Below are positions 10,320 to 20,586 of a stretch of DNA of 64,000 bases, piece by piece. This DNA is from Deroplatys truncata (lineage: Eukaryota; Arthropoda; Insecta; Mantodea; Mantidae). A program made the position numbers and the translations under genes. The notes below the pieces were generated by a model that saw only the letters and a list, made by a program, of their open reading frames with translations, was not told the origin of the DNA and did not search any database. The stretch lies in contig CM060983.1 in assembly GCA_030765065.1 (NCBI GenBank), positions 54,434,067 to 54,498,066 of the forward strand, given 5' to 3'. Numbering within the stretch: position 1 is the stretch's first letter; each line of letters opens with the position of its first letter.

Positions 10320-11310
10320 TGTGACGGTTTTATGTTTAAGTTCCACGTTGTGGTAGCCAATTTGTGGCGGTATTAGTGTTTGTTTGAAAGAATGCTACTG
10401 TTTATTTGCCGCACGTATAAAAGACAATTTGTCGCGGTCACTTCGTGTTATCTTTTACTGAGCGCCTGTTATTGTATTTAATTTTTGGGTTCACTGTCCT
10501 CCGGCTAGCTATGATCTCTCGGTCCAGCAAATCTCTTAATCAAGGTGTGTAAACGGAAAGAAGTTTTTATCCAAAGATAACACTGATAAAAGAATTTTTT
10601 ATACTTTTATTGTCGTAACACATTATGCACTTTCACATATTAATCTTGACACTCACCAAATTGAAACTGTTATAATAACTTCTTTACTGCACATTATTAA
10701 TTCGCGAACTTCAACTTTTTGTGTAATTAACTTTACGACACTTGAGATTTTTCATAACATTGCTACGCGTAACCTGCGAATCGATAAACTATGCTAGGTA
10801 TTCACCATGACTGTTTTTGTTAAACTCGACGACGTATAATGTACAAATGTTTCCGATGGACTGGAGCCGACGTGTAATGTACAAATGTTTCCGATGGACT
10901 GGGAGGGATCTACCTCTGACTTAGCTCTTTTTATACTCCTACACCCCGATATTCCTAAAGATTATAACTGAGCTGCTATTGGTTAAGAAAAATACGCGCC
11001 AACATTAGCGTCTATATTTATATCCAATGAAAATTACGAAAGCATATGCTCTAGGGAAAATGTTCCAGCAAATTCTAAGAAAAACGCGCCAATATTACGT
11101 CATTTGCTCGTCTCTAATAATGATAAACAGCTCACCCCCTCGCTACATTATTGCACGCTATTATTGTCAGTTTCAGTAAGGCCGTTAAAACTTACTTCTC
11201 GACAATAATTACAATCAACAAACATCTCAAATCAATGTCACATAACAATGCATATTCACACTACAATCACTCTGACATTTACATAATTTGTGATACAAAT
11301 TACTGCGTCA
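10320..11310 (-). mobile_element. Solo LTR, family E
   Basis: 991 bp with TG...CA ends. AATT duplications are at 10316-10319 and 11311-11314, where the host B copy is broken. Minus-strand promoter logic: CCAAT near 10980, TATA box (GTATAAAAAGAGC, about 10924-10938), then AATAAA (about 10606-10611). The last 43 bp of its own 3' end (10320-10362) hold a PBS-like unit, TTGGCTACCACAACGTGG, preceded by CACAAA. It is unrelated to family A in U3. The 4-bp duplication suggests Ty3/gypsy type. Confidence 0.85.
10830..10902 (-). repeat. 38-bp tandem duplication downstream of the LTR-E TATA box
   Basis: Two copies (10830-10864 and 10868-10902) of a 35-bp sequence with one mismatch, period 38 bp. On the LTR's own strand they lie just after the TATA box and each contains CCAGTC, so the probable transcription start region is duplicated. 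Confidence 0.85.
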
Positions 11311-11690
11311 AATTCAAGATATACATTTTATTTGCCATATAAATATATTTAATATATGGTATATTAATCAAAATCGTCAGCGCCATTTTTCAAAAAAATT
11401 AAAAAATTTGAAATATGTTCCGTGTAAAGGGCAGTTTTGGTGGCGGGATTTTCTTGAAAATCTTCGTGTATCATTTTTGGAATATACTGAATTTAAACAC
11501 CAAGTTTGGAATCTGGCTGTCTTTTCGTTTTATGCTGTATGCAGACACGCACACACGTACACACACACACACCTTTTTAAAAGTGTTTTTTTATGCAGGG
11601 GATATCAAAACGTGTGTTTCTTGTGAGATTTCCGTATTGAATTTTTGGGTGGAACGAAATACTTTCTCTACCTACATGTACAGTCGGGTA

Positions 11691-11895
11691 CAAAAAAAAG
11701 TGCCAATATGAGGAACCGCGGTTTAAGTTGGCAATCAATAATAATTAACACATCTCTGCCGCGCCCTATTTCCATCCCTTGTTCGTTTACAGATGTTAGA
11801 ACCAATAAGTACCGGACTCATTTAGGGGCTAGTATGGGCAGTCTATACGAGCCATATTATTTCAACCATTCAGGTGAAATATATCGATTCTCCAC
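11691..11895. other. Unassigned flank of LTR-A copy 5
   Basis: No gene seen. Together with 12924-13120 it forms the pre-insertion locus of copy 5. Confidence 0.4.
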
Positions 11896-11899
11896 CTCT

Positions 11900-12919
11900 T
11901 GAAGTAGATGGTTTGTTGTATTGTTATTTTTAAATTATTTGCACCACGCTTTGGGCGTCAATTTGAAGTAGGTTCTATTGAAGGAGTTGTATTACATTTC
12001 AACTGTTGGGAGCCAAACTTGAAGTTCGTTGCAACCGCACGTATAGTACCCGGTTTCCAGTAGCCTTCGCCCCAAATGTACTTTCCGGTGGCCTTTGCCC
12101 CCCCCAAAATATTTAAAAATATTAACTTTGTAATTTGACTGTTTGTTTAAATATGATATTTATGTTTGCCTCGGCTGCGTCAGTATTATTGTTAGAGACA
12201 TGTTTCTCTTTACAGGGTTGTGGTGCGACTGAAGTATGTAGGCTTACACAGATTATAATTTTACTTCACTACATTTATTAATCCTTGACACAAATTAAAT
12301 ATCACTTCTCTGATATAGAGAGAGAGCTGTGAGACTTTTTTTTTAATCACTTGCACTTTTTAACACGTAAAACTATTTTCGTCTCACACGAATACGTATT
12401 AAATCTCTCCAGGACGTGTCTCGCGTCCGGTTAGGAATACTGTCTACAACCAACGCGTCCAGTTAGGAGCACTGATTTCTACCGCCTAAATTTGTAAATT
12501 TATGTATTTCAAGCCTCTGATTTGCTAATCCTACTACAATGGAATACCTTCATTTAACTAAAGCTTTTTTCTGGTTGTTGATTGGCTATTTATTAAACTG
12601 TCTCAAAATTTACATTATTGTTGCTCCAATAATAGCTAGCAGCACTACTAAACCTTCCTACTCATTATTGCCTCAAGGTTACCTCATTGTTAGCAACTTT
12701 TAACCTATTATTCTCACAGCTCCTACATTATTAAATTACGTAATGCATTCACATAACTTTATTGAACATGTACATAATAATATAAATATTAATACAATGA
12801 CTGTTACATGCATTTCACATACTATACAACACACACACACTGCTTTAAGGCGGGCTGTTATTGAGTTATGTATTATATAATTAGACTGAAATCATTTAAG
12901 TGTTAAAAATACTGCCTCA
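11900..12919 (-). mobile_element. Solo LTR, family A copy 5
   Basis: 1,020 bp, TGAAGTAG...CTGCCTCA, with CTCT at 11896-11899 and 12920-12923. The array occupies about 11900-12107, with reversed units such as CACCACGCTTTGGGCGTCAA and blocks of GGCCTTTGCCCC. The minus-strand U3 carries a CCAAT box near 12592. Confidence 0.9.
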
Positions 12920-12923
12920 CTCT

Positions 12924-13120
12924 TTCATCACCCAACTAGGCCTGACCTTTGTTCATAGGGTAATGCTAGCGTATCGGACTTCAGCTAAAACCAATTAGAG
13001 GATGGCTCATCTAAGATAGACGCGGAACACAAATAATGAGGAGATTCTGCCAACATTCAAGAATGGAAAACACTAAAAGTAACCAAAAGCATTGACACGT
13101 TCATTTGCACTCGGCTTTAC
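12924..13120. other. Unassigned
   Basis: Short non-repetitive-looking stretch between LTR-A copy 5 and a B copy. No gene seen. Confidence 0.35.
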
Positions 13121-13124
13121 ATTT

Positions 13125-14089
13125 GTGGGAGAGAAAGTAATATTGAGTGAGTGTGTTTGTGAACGGCATAACTCAATAACGAAAAGTCGGTTAAATATCA
13201 AATTCAGTATTTAAATTCAGTGCCTCCCGAGGATGCAACCCAAAGATTTTCAAGTAAATCTCCCCACCTCAAGCTATCCTTTACATGGAAAAGGTTTTGT
13301 TCTTTTTTATTAAAAAAATGGCTCTAACGATTTGTATTAAAGTACTACCATATGTTTAAGATCTTTGCATGACAAATAAAATATACATCTGGATTTTCTA
13401 CAAATATCTGTGAAGTCGTCTTTATTCTGAATGATTTTTGTATAACTGGACATTCTTTCTTAAAAGGTAGATAAAAACTTACTACACAAAAAGTTTAGAT
13501 CTGATAAAGCAGTCATTTTATGTCAAATAAATTGTTTGTGGCTTTGGCCGTTTCCGAGATATTCTTTGTTATTGGTTTAAATTTTGAAATACTTACACTA
13601 TTTATACTATTTATTTTTTCTCGTGGTAAAACAAAGAGCACAGAATTTCATAGAATTTCTCGCATAGTAATCAGCTTTTTAAAAATCTCCCTATCGCATT
13701 AGCCTACTGTATTCTTCTTATGCTTACAACGAAATGTGTAAATGAAAGTTTATCTTGATTAACAAGCAGCAGAGAGCCCACATTTGTCGTTTGGGGTTAG
13801 CGTGTCTGCTTCACATTCAAGAGGTCCCGATTTCGAATATCGTTAGAGTAAGTTACCTCTAGAAGATTTTTTTTCAGGGTTTGCTCTTATCCTGAGAAGA
13901 CGAATGTGGATAACTCTAAGCTCAAGGAACTCCGGGCCCATTTGAGCAGAATTTCAACCATTTCGTTCATTCACCATTCGACATGTCCTAATCCGGATAA
14001 AGGACGTTAAACTACAACAACAAAAAATAGAACATTTTTAAGGAATTGTTTTAGAGGAATGTGTAGAAAAATCATGTGAATGTAACACA
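13125..14089 (+). mobile_element. Family B copy, 5'-truncated, with SINE2 insert
   Basis: Joins the family after the AC tract (GTTTGTGAACGGCATAACTC) and continues to GTGAATGTAACACA at 14089, where LTR-A copy 6 begins. A SINE2 interrupts it at about 13780-14026. It belongs to a more diverged B subfamily that shares features with the copies at 9.9, 19 and 43 kb. Confidence 0.7.
13780..14026 (+). repeat. tRNA-derived SINE (SINE2)
   Basis: The head has box-A-like TTAGCGTGTCTGCTTCACATTC and box-B-like GAGGTCCCGATTTCGAAT; the body has CTCTTATCCTGAGAAGACGAATG; the end is A-rich (CAACAACAAAAAA). It matches the copy at 17.1 kb along its length. Target duplication is weak (ACATTT on both sides). Confidence 0.7.
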
Positions 14090-14965
14090 TGAGGCAGTAT
14101 TTTTAACACTTAAATGATTTCAGTCAAATTATATAAATATAAATTCAATAACAGCCCACCTTGAAGCAATATGTGTATGTAATAATTTGTAAAATGTATG
14201 TAACAGTCATTGTATATGCTTATATTATTGTATCCATGTGTAATAATGTTATGTGAATATATTATGTAATTCAATAATGTAGGAACTGTGAGAAATAGTA
14301 AAAAATTGATAACATAGAGGTAACAATGAGGTAACTTTGAGGCAATAATGAGTAAGAAGGTGTAATAATGCTACTAGTCATAATTGGAGCAACAATAATG
14401 TAATTTTTCTGACAGTTTATAAAATAGCCAATCAACAGCCAGAAAAAGCTTTAGTTAAATGAAGGTATTCTATTGGATTAGGAATAGCCAATCAGAAACT
14501 CAAATATAGCAAAATTTGCAAATCTAGAAGTCAGTTACTTGTAGACAGTGCTCATAACTGGACGCGTTGGTGTTACTAATCAGACGCGAGATGCGTCCTC
14601 AAGAAATTTTATACATATTCGTGTCAAACAAAAATAGTTTATGTGTTTAAAAAGTGCAGGCAATTAACAAAAGAATCTCACAGCTCTCTATATCAGTGAA
14701 GTGTCATTTAAATCGTGTCAAACATTAATAAATGGAGTGAAGAAAAACTTAAAATCTGTGTAAGCCTACATTCTTCAGCCGCACCACGCCTGCTAAGACA
14801 TTCATGTCTCTAAAAATAAATACTGACGCAGCCGAGGCAAACATAAATATTTAATACTTAAAGAAACAGTCAAATTACAAAGTTAATATTTTTTTTAAAC
14901 TTGGGGCTAATAAAATATCTTACTCAAATTGGCGTCCATACGTGGGACTAATAAATTACTTCTCA
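14090..14965 (+). mobile_element. Solo LTR, family A copy 6 (short array)
   Basis: 876 bp, TGAGGCAG...TTCTCA, with CACA at 14086-14089 and 14966-14969. After the U5 it keeps only about two units (TTGGGGCTAATAAAATATC and TTGGCGTCCATACGTGGGAC), so it is 140-170 bp shorter than copies 2, 4 and 5. Confidence 0.87.
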
Positions 14966-14969
14966 CACA

Positions 14970-15099
14970 CAGCTAGGTGAGCAGCAGAGAAAGTAATGTG
15001 TTGAAAACACATACCTCTAATAAAAGTTGAATATCAAAATGAATATGACTGAATACATGAAATAGCTATACACAATGGATTCAAAACTCATTTCATAGT
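14970..15099. other. Unassigned
   Basis: Short stretch between LTR-A copy 6 and the Penelope-like relic. No clear feature. Confidence 0.3.
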
Positions 15100-16530
15100 T
15101 AAGATGATTATAAAACATAACCAACAAAAATATTGAAATAAACTGCTACTCTGTCCATTCTTAAGAAATCTCCTAGCTGTAGTAAATTTACCTTTCATCC
15201 TAAATTGTTTTACAAATTTGAAAATATATTTAAAGAATTCAATATAAAGTTGGCACCACATACTAGATATCATTTAAGAAAACTATTGAATGATCCTTTA
15301 AAAAATCTGATTTGTTACACTCACATGACATTCTCCACTCTTGTACAAACTATTTTTACAAACGCTTATATGCTTCATGTTAATCGAGATGTTAATCTTA
15401 TTGCTAATTTTCTTGTAGATGCAAGGGGATTTGCTAGGCTTTAAGCGATAGTCAAATATTTTAAGAGCTGGTTGCTATGTGGAGTATTCCATTTTCTTTG
15501 TATTACCAGAACAACAAAAAATGTATATGACATAAATTGTGTATTTTAACGCGATCTACATTTTTTGTGTAGTAAAAGTTTGTCTATCTCTTATGGTTTA
15601 CCAGTTATGCAAAAGTCGTTCACAATGAAGAATACTTTTGGAGACATTCCCAGAAAATTCGAGATATACATTTCATTTGTCATGAAAATATCTTAAGCAT
15701 ATGATATTTTAATCAAAATCGTTAGAGCCATTTTTGAGAAAATTAAAATTTTCGAAAAATGTTCCATGTGAAGGGTAATCTGGGGTGGGGGATTTTCTTG
15801 AAAACCTTCGTGTCGCATCTCTTGAAGATACTGAACCTAAATACCAAGTTTGGTGTTTATCCGACTGTTCGTTTCTGAGTTATGCTGTTCACAGACACAC
15901 ACACGTACATGTTTCCAAAAATGCTTTTTTTGGATTCAGGGGGTGTCAAAACATGTATTTCCTGTGAAATCTCGGTATCGAATTTTTGGGTGGAATACAA
16001 TACTTCCCCTACTTACTATACGTAGTAGAGAAAGTAAAAAACAGTTTACCTAAAAATAAGATGGCTGGAATATATAAAATGGAATGTTTAGAGCGACATA
16101 AAATTTACATTGGAAAAACGAAACGGGTCCTGGAAATTAGAATGAACGAACATTTAGGGAACATAAAATTTAAACAAGTGGACAAGTCTGCAGTTTCGTC
16201 CCATTTTTGAAACTTTAATCATGAAATAAAATGGGAATTCGCATTGCTAAAACACATCAAGACCCCCTTAGCACTTGATACAAGGGGTAGAATTTTAATC
16301 ACCAAGAAGGTGCCTCGTCTTATGAATTTTGATACCCCGCCAGTTGACGATATTGTTGCAAGTAGCCATAGGACACAGAGGGCAGAACAGTCATAATGAC
16401 TTGGACGGGGATTTTCTGGCTGCAAGCTCCAGTCAACCAACTGACGATGCGGGTATGCTTCTCAAACGCGTTTTGACCAGTGTATGTGGAGTTCGTGTGT
16501 TTTTAATAAAATTGTGTTAATACTTAAGTA
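15100..16530 (+). pseudogene. Penelope-like element C-terminus with GIY-YIG domain, split by a B element
   Basis: Before the break, about 15140-15305 reads LLAVVNLPF, then YKFENIFKEFNIKLAPHTRYH, the connector after reverse transcriptase in Penelope-like elements. After the break (16036) the frame resumes with MAGIYKMECLERHKIYIGKT (the GIY...YIG core), the catalytic Arg in VLEIRMNEHL, and a later HEIKWEFALLKHIKTP. A stop occurs after SSHF and more follow. The tail NFDTPPVDDIVA resembles the relic at 54.1 kb. Reverse transcription followed by GIY-YIG endonuclease is known for this class; this copy is dead and lacks the RT core. Confidence 0.78.
15306..16035 (-). mobile_element. Family B copy inside the Penelope-like relic
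   Basis: TCTGATTTGTTAC...GTAGAGAAAGT, about 730 bp. An internal deletion near 15500-15515 removes about 115 bp. Six As flank it on each side and the uninterrupted ORF implies a single run of six As, so this B duplicated or split an A run on entry. A short AC tract is at about 15894-15903. Confidence 0.82.
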
Positions 16531-17090
16531 ATATGTTGTTAATGGCCTAATAAACGCCACCAGAATTAGATGTAATAATTACGTTTTTTAAATCGACTAA
16601 GCATTATTCACAGCATTCTGAAAGAATCAGCAGTAGAGTTGTTGAATAGAAAGCAAAAGAACTCGCAGACATGGATAATAGAGCCATTTGCTTCAGGGAT
16701 AGCAGGCAGATGCTTTAACCATGCAGACACGCAGCATCCCATTCATCAGGTACTGGGACCTCATTCGGTTTCCAGCATAAGCTGGCTGAGATGGTGTACT
16801 TCTCAGAAACTGAAATGGTTTAGAGCGCTGTAGGTTCTGTGTTCTGCACGTTTGGGATGCCACTTATCAGCGTACCATCATTCTCCCCGATGTTGCATCG
16901 ACACGCGTGACCGAGGTCGTTTAGGTTTGCACATACGCACCAATTTTCGCATCATGTAAGGAAATCTCTGTGTAAAATTTGGTTTCTCTGTGCTTCAGTA
17001 TATGTTATTTTACGACGGTACATAATCATGTAAATTGAACCATGCTTCTCATCAGGGAAGAATATTAATTGTGGTCCCGTGATATAAATA
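16531..17090. other. Unassigned
   Basis: The Penelope-like 3' flank (AATAAAATTG near 16506) passes into sequence with no gene or repeat I recognise. Confidence 0.4.
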
Positions 17091-17092
17091 CC

Positions 17093-17340
17093 GCCGTACC
17101 CGCCTTTGTGACATGGGGGTATCTTGTCTGCCTCACATTCAAGAGGTTCCGAGCTCGATTCTCGGTTAGTGTGAGTTACTAGATAAGGTTTTTGCGGGGG
17201 CTTTCTCTTATCCTGAAAAGATGAATGTCGGGTGACTTTAAATTCCATGGATCCCGGACTCATTTGAGGCATCATTTCACCTATTTCATTTATTCATCGT
17301 CTGATATGACCTAATCGGTTAAAGAACGGGCCAAAATTTA
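17093..17340 (+). repeat. tRNA-derived SINE (SINE2), second copy
   Basis: Box-A-like region at GGGTATCTTGTCTGCCTCACATTC and box-B-like GAGGTTCCGAGCTCGATTC near 17141-17162, then the CTCTTATCCTGAAAAGATGAATG body and an A-rich end. Same family as 13780-14026. Confidence 0.72.
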
Positions 17341-17501
17341 AAAAAAACAATAAAGAAATCCGCCGAGAATGTTCTCCCTGGCTGCAGATTTTGTTTCAGG
17401 TTTTTCAGTCCACGTAACTGCCAAATGCTGAGAAGGTACCCTAATCTTAGGCCTGGAACCTTTCCTTCCCAAATGTCCTTTCATTTCATGTAACATTAGC
17501 T

Positions 17502-18021
17502 GGCATAGGAATTTCCAAGTATTAACTCCAGGACGAAAGGAAACTAGGTTGAAGTGTTACTGGACTTTACGTCGCAGATAATAAACCACCCTCCACCTGT
17601 CATACAGTCTGTTAGCGTTTGCAGACAGCAAACCTGGTTTTAACTTCTTGTGAGTGGCCCTTGGCCGCTGTTGCTTTGCATTCTTTGTAGTGATAATGGT
17701 TTGAGTGTAGCTAACTTGAAGACAATTGTCGTCCTCCATGGTGTAGTGATTACCATGCTAGCCTCTAGCCAGTTCAAACCCGGCGGAAGGCGATGGATTT
17801 TTTCGGGCCTAAAACTCCTTAGCATGGCTTCCTTCGAAAGAGTAGTAAAGCCGGTAGTCCCATGTCGTAGAATTACGGCACGTAAAAGAACCTCAAGTCT
17901 GATAAAGAGGCCTCTGAGCAAAATTTCCGGTCTTTCACGCCCACGTAGAATGGGACGCTAAGGACCACAAAAGTTAAAGAGCGTCCATAAATAAAACTCA
18001 ACTTTTAAGAATTCCTATGCC
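17502..18021. repeat. Insert flanked by 12-bp inverted repeats
   Basis: GGCATAGGAATT at 17502-17513 and its exact reverse complement AATTCCTATGCC at 18010-18021. The enclosed 500 bp contains a separate SINE (17728-18000). It may be a small DNA element or a by-product of local inversion. No transposase. Confidence 0.5.
17728..18000 (+). repeat. tRNA-derived SINE (SINE4)
   Basis: Box-A-like TGGTGTAGTGATTACCATGC followed about 30 bp later by box-B-like CAGTTCAAACCC, then a body ending GTCCATAAATAAAACTC. The heading matches a tRNA with anticodon-arm-like spacing. Single copy in the window. Confidence 0.6.
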
Positions 18022-18078
18022 TTCATTTGTGGTCACCGCCTGTGTAGTAAGAACGGGCGTTAAACGCTATGTAGGTTC

Positions 18079-18836
18079 ATTAAGCGATGTTGCCGGGCGT
18101 ATATTTTTTATATTCTTTTTTAACTTTTTATTGTTCTTTTAGAGTTCTGTAAATAACTAAAAATGGTCCTCTACACTTCAATATAGTTGCACAGATGTAG
18201 ATTTTCTAAACATGAAATGCTGAAATACAAACTAACGTGACCTAATGGAAACAGGTGTGTGACGAAAAGATCCACTGCCAACGCTACTGGCGCTCTCATG
18301 GAATCAATTGAGCGTGATCATTTCAAAGGCCGTGACAATTAGCGAGCACAGAAAGCAGGTTTTGCTTAACAATAAATGTAATAACGCGAGTACAGTAGCA
18401 TGGTGTCTGTAAGCAAGTTTACGCTGAATGGGATCCTGTCTCTTTTTAACTCATTACAATTTCAAATCATCTGATCACCATTAAGAACTGCCAGCTATTG
18501 TGTATATGTTTTATGTGGTTGCTTCACTTTGAAGTTCCCATACTGAACTGTGTTCCAGATTCTTTGACGGCACACAATACCCGGTGACTCGAATGAAATT
18601 TAACTAGACTGAAAGAGTTCACGTCGGTAACGTTTGGACTGTATCCAGCAAACTGCTACGATGTGCAGTCTCTGTGAACCGAAAACTGCACTTTGGGAGT
18701 TGCAATCTCTCCGCCTCTTTTTACAGCTCTCAAATCAGGTTAAGTCTTTGCTTGAGTTTCACAAGAACAAATCAGAAATACCTCTCTTGTTTAATCTACG
18801 TGAAATGAATAGTTACATCCTTACCACAATCGTATA
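18079..18836. other. Unassigned
   Basis: No recognisable gene or repeat termini. The longest frame (from 18634) runs into the following B copy and is not credible. Confidence 0.4.
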
Positions 18837-18837
18837 C

Positions 18838-18992
18838 ATTTACTTTCTCTACCACCCAATGATAATAGGCAGAGGGTGTATTGTATTGCATCAAAAAATT
18901 CGACATGTTTTGAGGTACCCTGAATATTTGCCCCCCCCCAAAAAAAAATTAAGGTGCAATCTCATCGGTATCTGTAAATAGCATAACTCGAA
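18838..18992 (+). mobile_element. Family B head fragment
   Basis: ACTTTCTCTACCACCC start, then a C8A9 run, then CATAACTCG, joining directly to the tail end of an inverted B. The arrangement parallels 8659-8778. Confidence 0.65.
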
Positions 18993-20334
18993 AGTCTGAT
19001 GTGTTGTATTTCCGTGACTTTCTCTACTCACTTTTTGTTAATCAAGATAAACTTTAAACACACATTTCGTTTGTGTATAAGAAGGCGAAATCGAGTTAGA
19101 TTTTTAAAAAGCTAGTCGTTATTTGACTTTGAAATCCCACGCTCTATGAACACAAGAGAAAAGGAATACGAGCTTACCACTACAAAAAGATAAAATTATT
19201 TGAAAGTTTAAATTAATAAAAAATCTCCGAAATAGTTAACGCCACAAAAAATTTATTTGACATAAATGGTGTGCTTTAAAGAGATCTGCATATTTTTTTG
19301 AAGTAAGATATTATTTCTCTCTTACTGTTTACCAATTTCATTCAGAATGAAGAGGATTTCAGAGGCTTGCACAGAAAATTCAAAATACGTATTTTATCTA
19401 TCATGTAAATATCTTAACATATGGTAGTTCTTAAATAAAACCGTTCGAACCATTTTTGAAAAAATAAAAAATAAATAAACATTTTTCATATGAAGGATAG
19501 TTTGGGGCAGGGGCCCTGAAACCGGAGCAGCACACCGCACACACCTAGCCGGTCCCTTGTACTTCTATCGTGACTCCCGGGAGGGAGAAATGAGGGGAGA
19601 CACCCGAAGGGTGACCAGATCCGGATGACGAAGGCTGCAAGCTCGTACGGGGTCCCCAATGTTTCCAGATTGAGTACCTCCGACGCCACCCGAGCCCATC
19701 CATTGGGCCCTGAGCCTCCTAGGAGCGCCTTTCTGAAAGCACCCAGAGGCAGGCATTCAACCGAGAGGTCCTTGGACGATGTCAGGAAGAAACCTCTACA
19801 GAGGGCATAGGCACCGTCCATCCGCAACCCGCGAACACAGTCCCCTGGTCCTACAACCCTGAAACAGATGACAAGGAAGGAGATGGGCACTGAAAATGAG
19901 GTGCAGGAGAGTCGTGGTGCAACATGAATTACCCCAGTATTTGCCTACCGACCCGGGGAAACCATGAAAAACCCATGGGACAGAGTGAGCGTTCGCCGGG
20001 AATCGAAACCGACACCTCCCGAATGCGAGTCGCACATATTATCGCGGGGCCACCGAGCTCGGTTTAGGGTGGGGGACTTTTTTTAAATCTATGTTCATGT
20101 CGCAACCTTGGAATATATTAAACTTAAATACTAATTTTTATATTTAACTAGCTTTTCGTTTTAGAGTTATGCTTATCACACAAACACACACACACACACT
20201 GACCTTTTTCTGAAAATTCATTTTTTCTGGGTTCAGGTGACCGTAAAACCTTATTTTCAGTGAAATCTTGATTTCGAATTTTGGATGAAATACAATGCTC
20301 CCTCTACTTACTATAAGTCAGCAGTAGAGAAGGT
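18993..20334 (-). mobile_element. Family B copy (inverted) with SINE1 insert
   Basis: TCTGATGTGTTG...GCAGTAGAGAAGGT. Excluding the SINE at 19514-20063 leaves about 790 bp of diverged B sequence, including the AC tract at about 20180-20199. Confidence 0.72.
19514..20063 (-). repeat. SINE1 copy, long form, inverted
   Basis: On the minus strand it opens with GAGCTCGGTGGCCCCGCG, box B GTTTCGATTCCC, and a body of about 550 bp. Flanks TTTGGGGCAGGGG (19501-19513) and TTTAGGGTGGGGG (20064-20076) look like a decayed 13-bp target duplication inside the B copy. The GC-rich open frames on both strands here are SINE, not protein. Confidence 0.68.
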
Positions 20335-20586
20335 GAAAACGGAGTGTTCCCTAAATACCAACCTTAGCATTTAAGTTCAGCATCTTCCAGAATGCGACAC
20401 GAAACCTTTTAAGGAAATCTCACAATCCAAACTAACCTTTATATGAAAAGATTTTATTTATTTTTTAACTTACTAAAATGGCTCTAAGGGGTTTTTATTC
20501 CGAAGAAGTTTTAAATAATTTTGTATAACTGATAAAATTTAGATCATCTTAAGGGTACTAGACGCGAAAATGGCTAAAAAAAAGCA
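20335..20586 (+). mobile_element. Family B internal fragment
   Basis: A diverged central B piece (CTTCCAGAATGCGACACGAA, AAAATGGCTCTAAGG) lacking both ends and carrying an internal deletion. Confidence 0.6.

Larger units (their letters stand above)
8779..11690 (-). mobile_element. Family B copy hosting two solo LTRs
   Basis: Inverted B running from TTGATGTGTTACGTTCACATGAC to the ACTTTCTCTACC end near 11690. It is interrupted by LTR-A copy 4 (8837-9886) and LTR-E (10320-11310). Excising both and one copy of each target duplication restores a contiguous B of about 860 bp. Both LTRs therefore postdate this B. A short (AC)n tract is at about 11547-11571. Confidence 0.83.
17380..18078 (+). repeat. 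SINE3 copy interrupted by a 0.5-kb insert
   Basis: 17380-17510 matches the body of the SINE at 40.3 kb (AAGGTACCCTAATCTTAGGCCTGG, CTTTCCTTCCCAAATGTCC), and 18022-18078 matches its 3' end (GTCACCGCC, TAGTAAGAACGGGCGTTAAA). Between them lies an insert bounded by a 12-bp inverted repeat. Confidence 0.62.

Noticed and set aside
19486-20035. GC-rich frames on the minus strand
   Set aside because: They lie in an inverted SINE1 copy flanked by a decayed target duplication.
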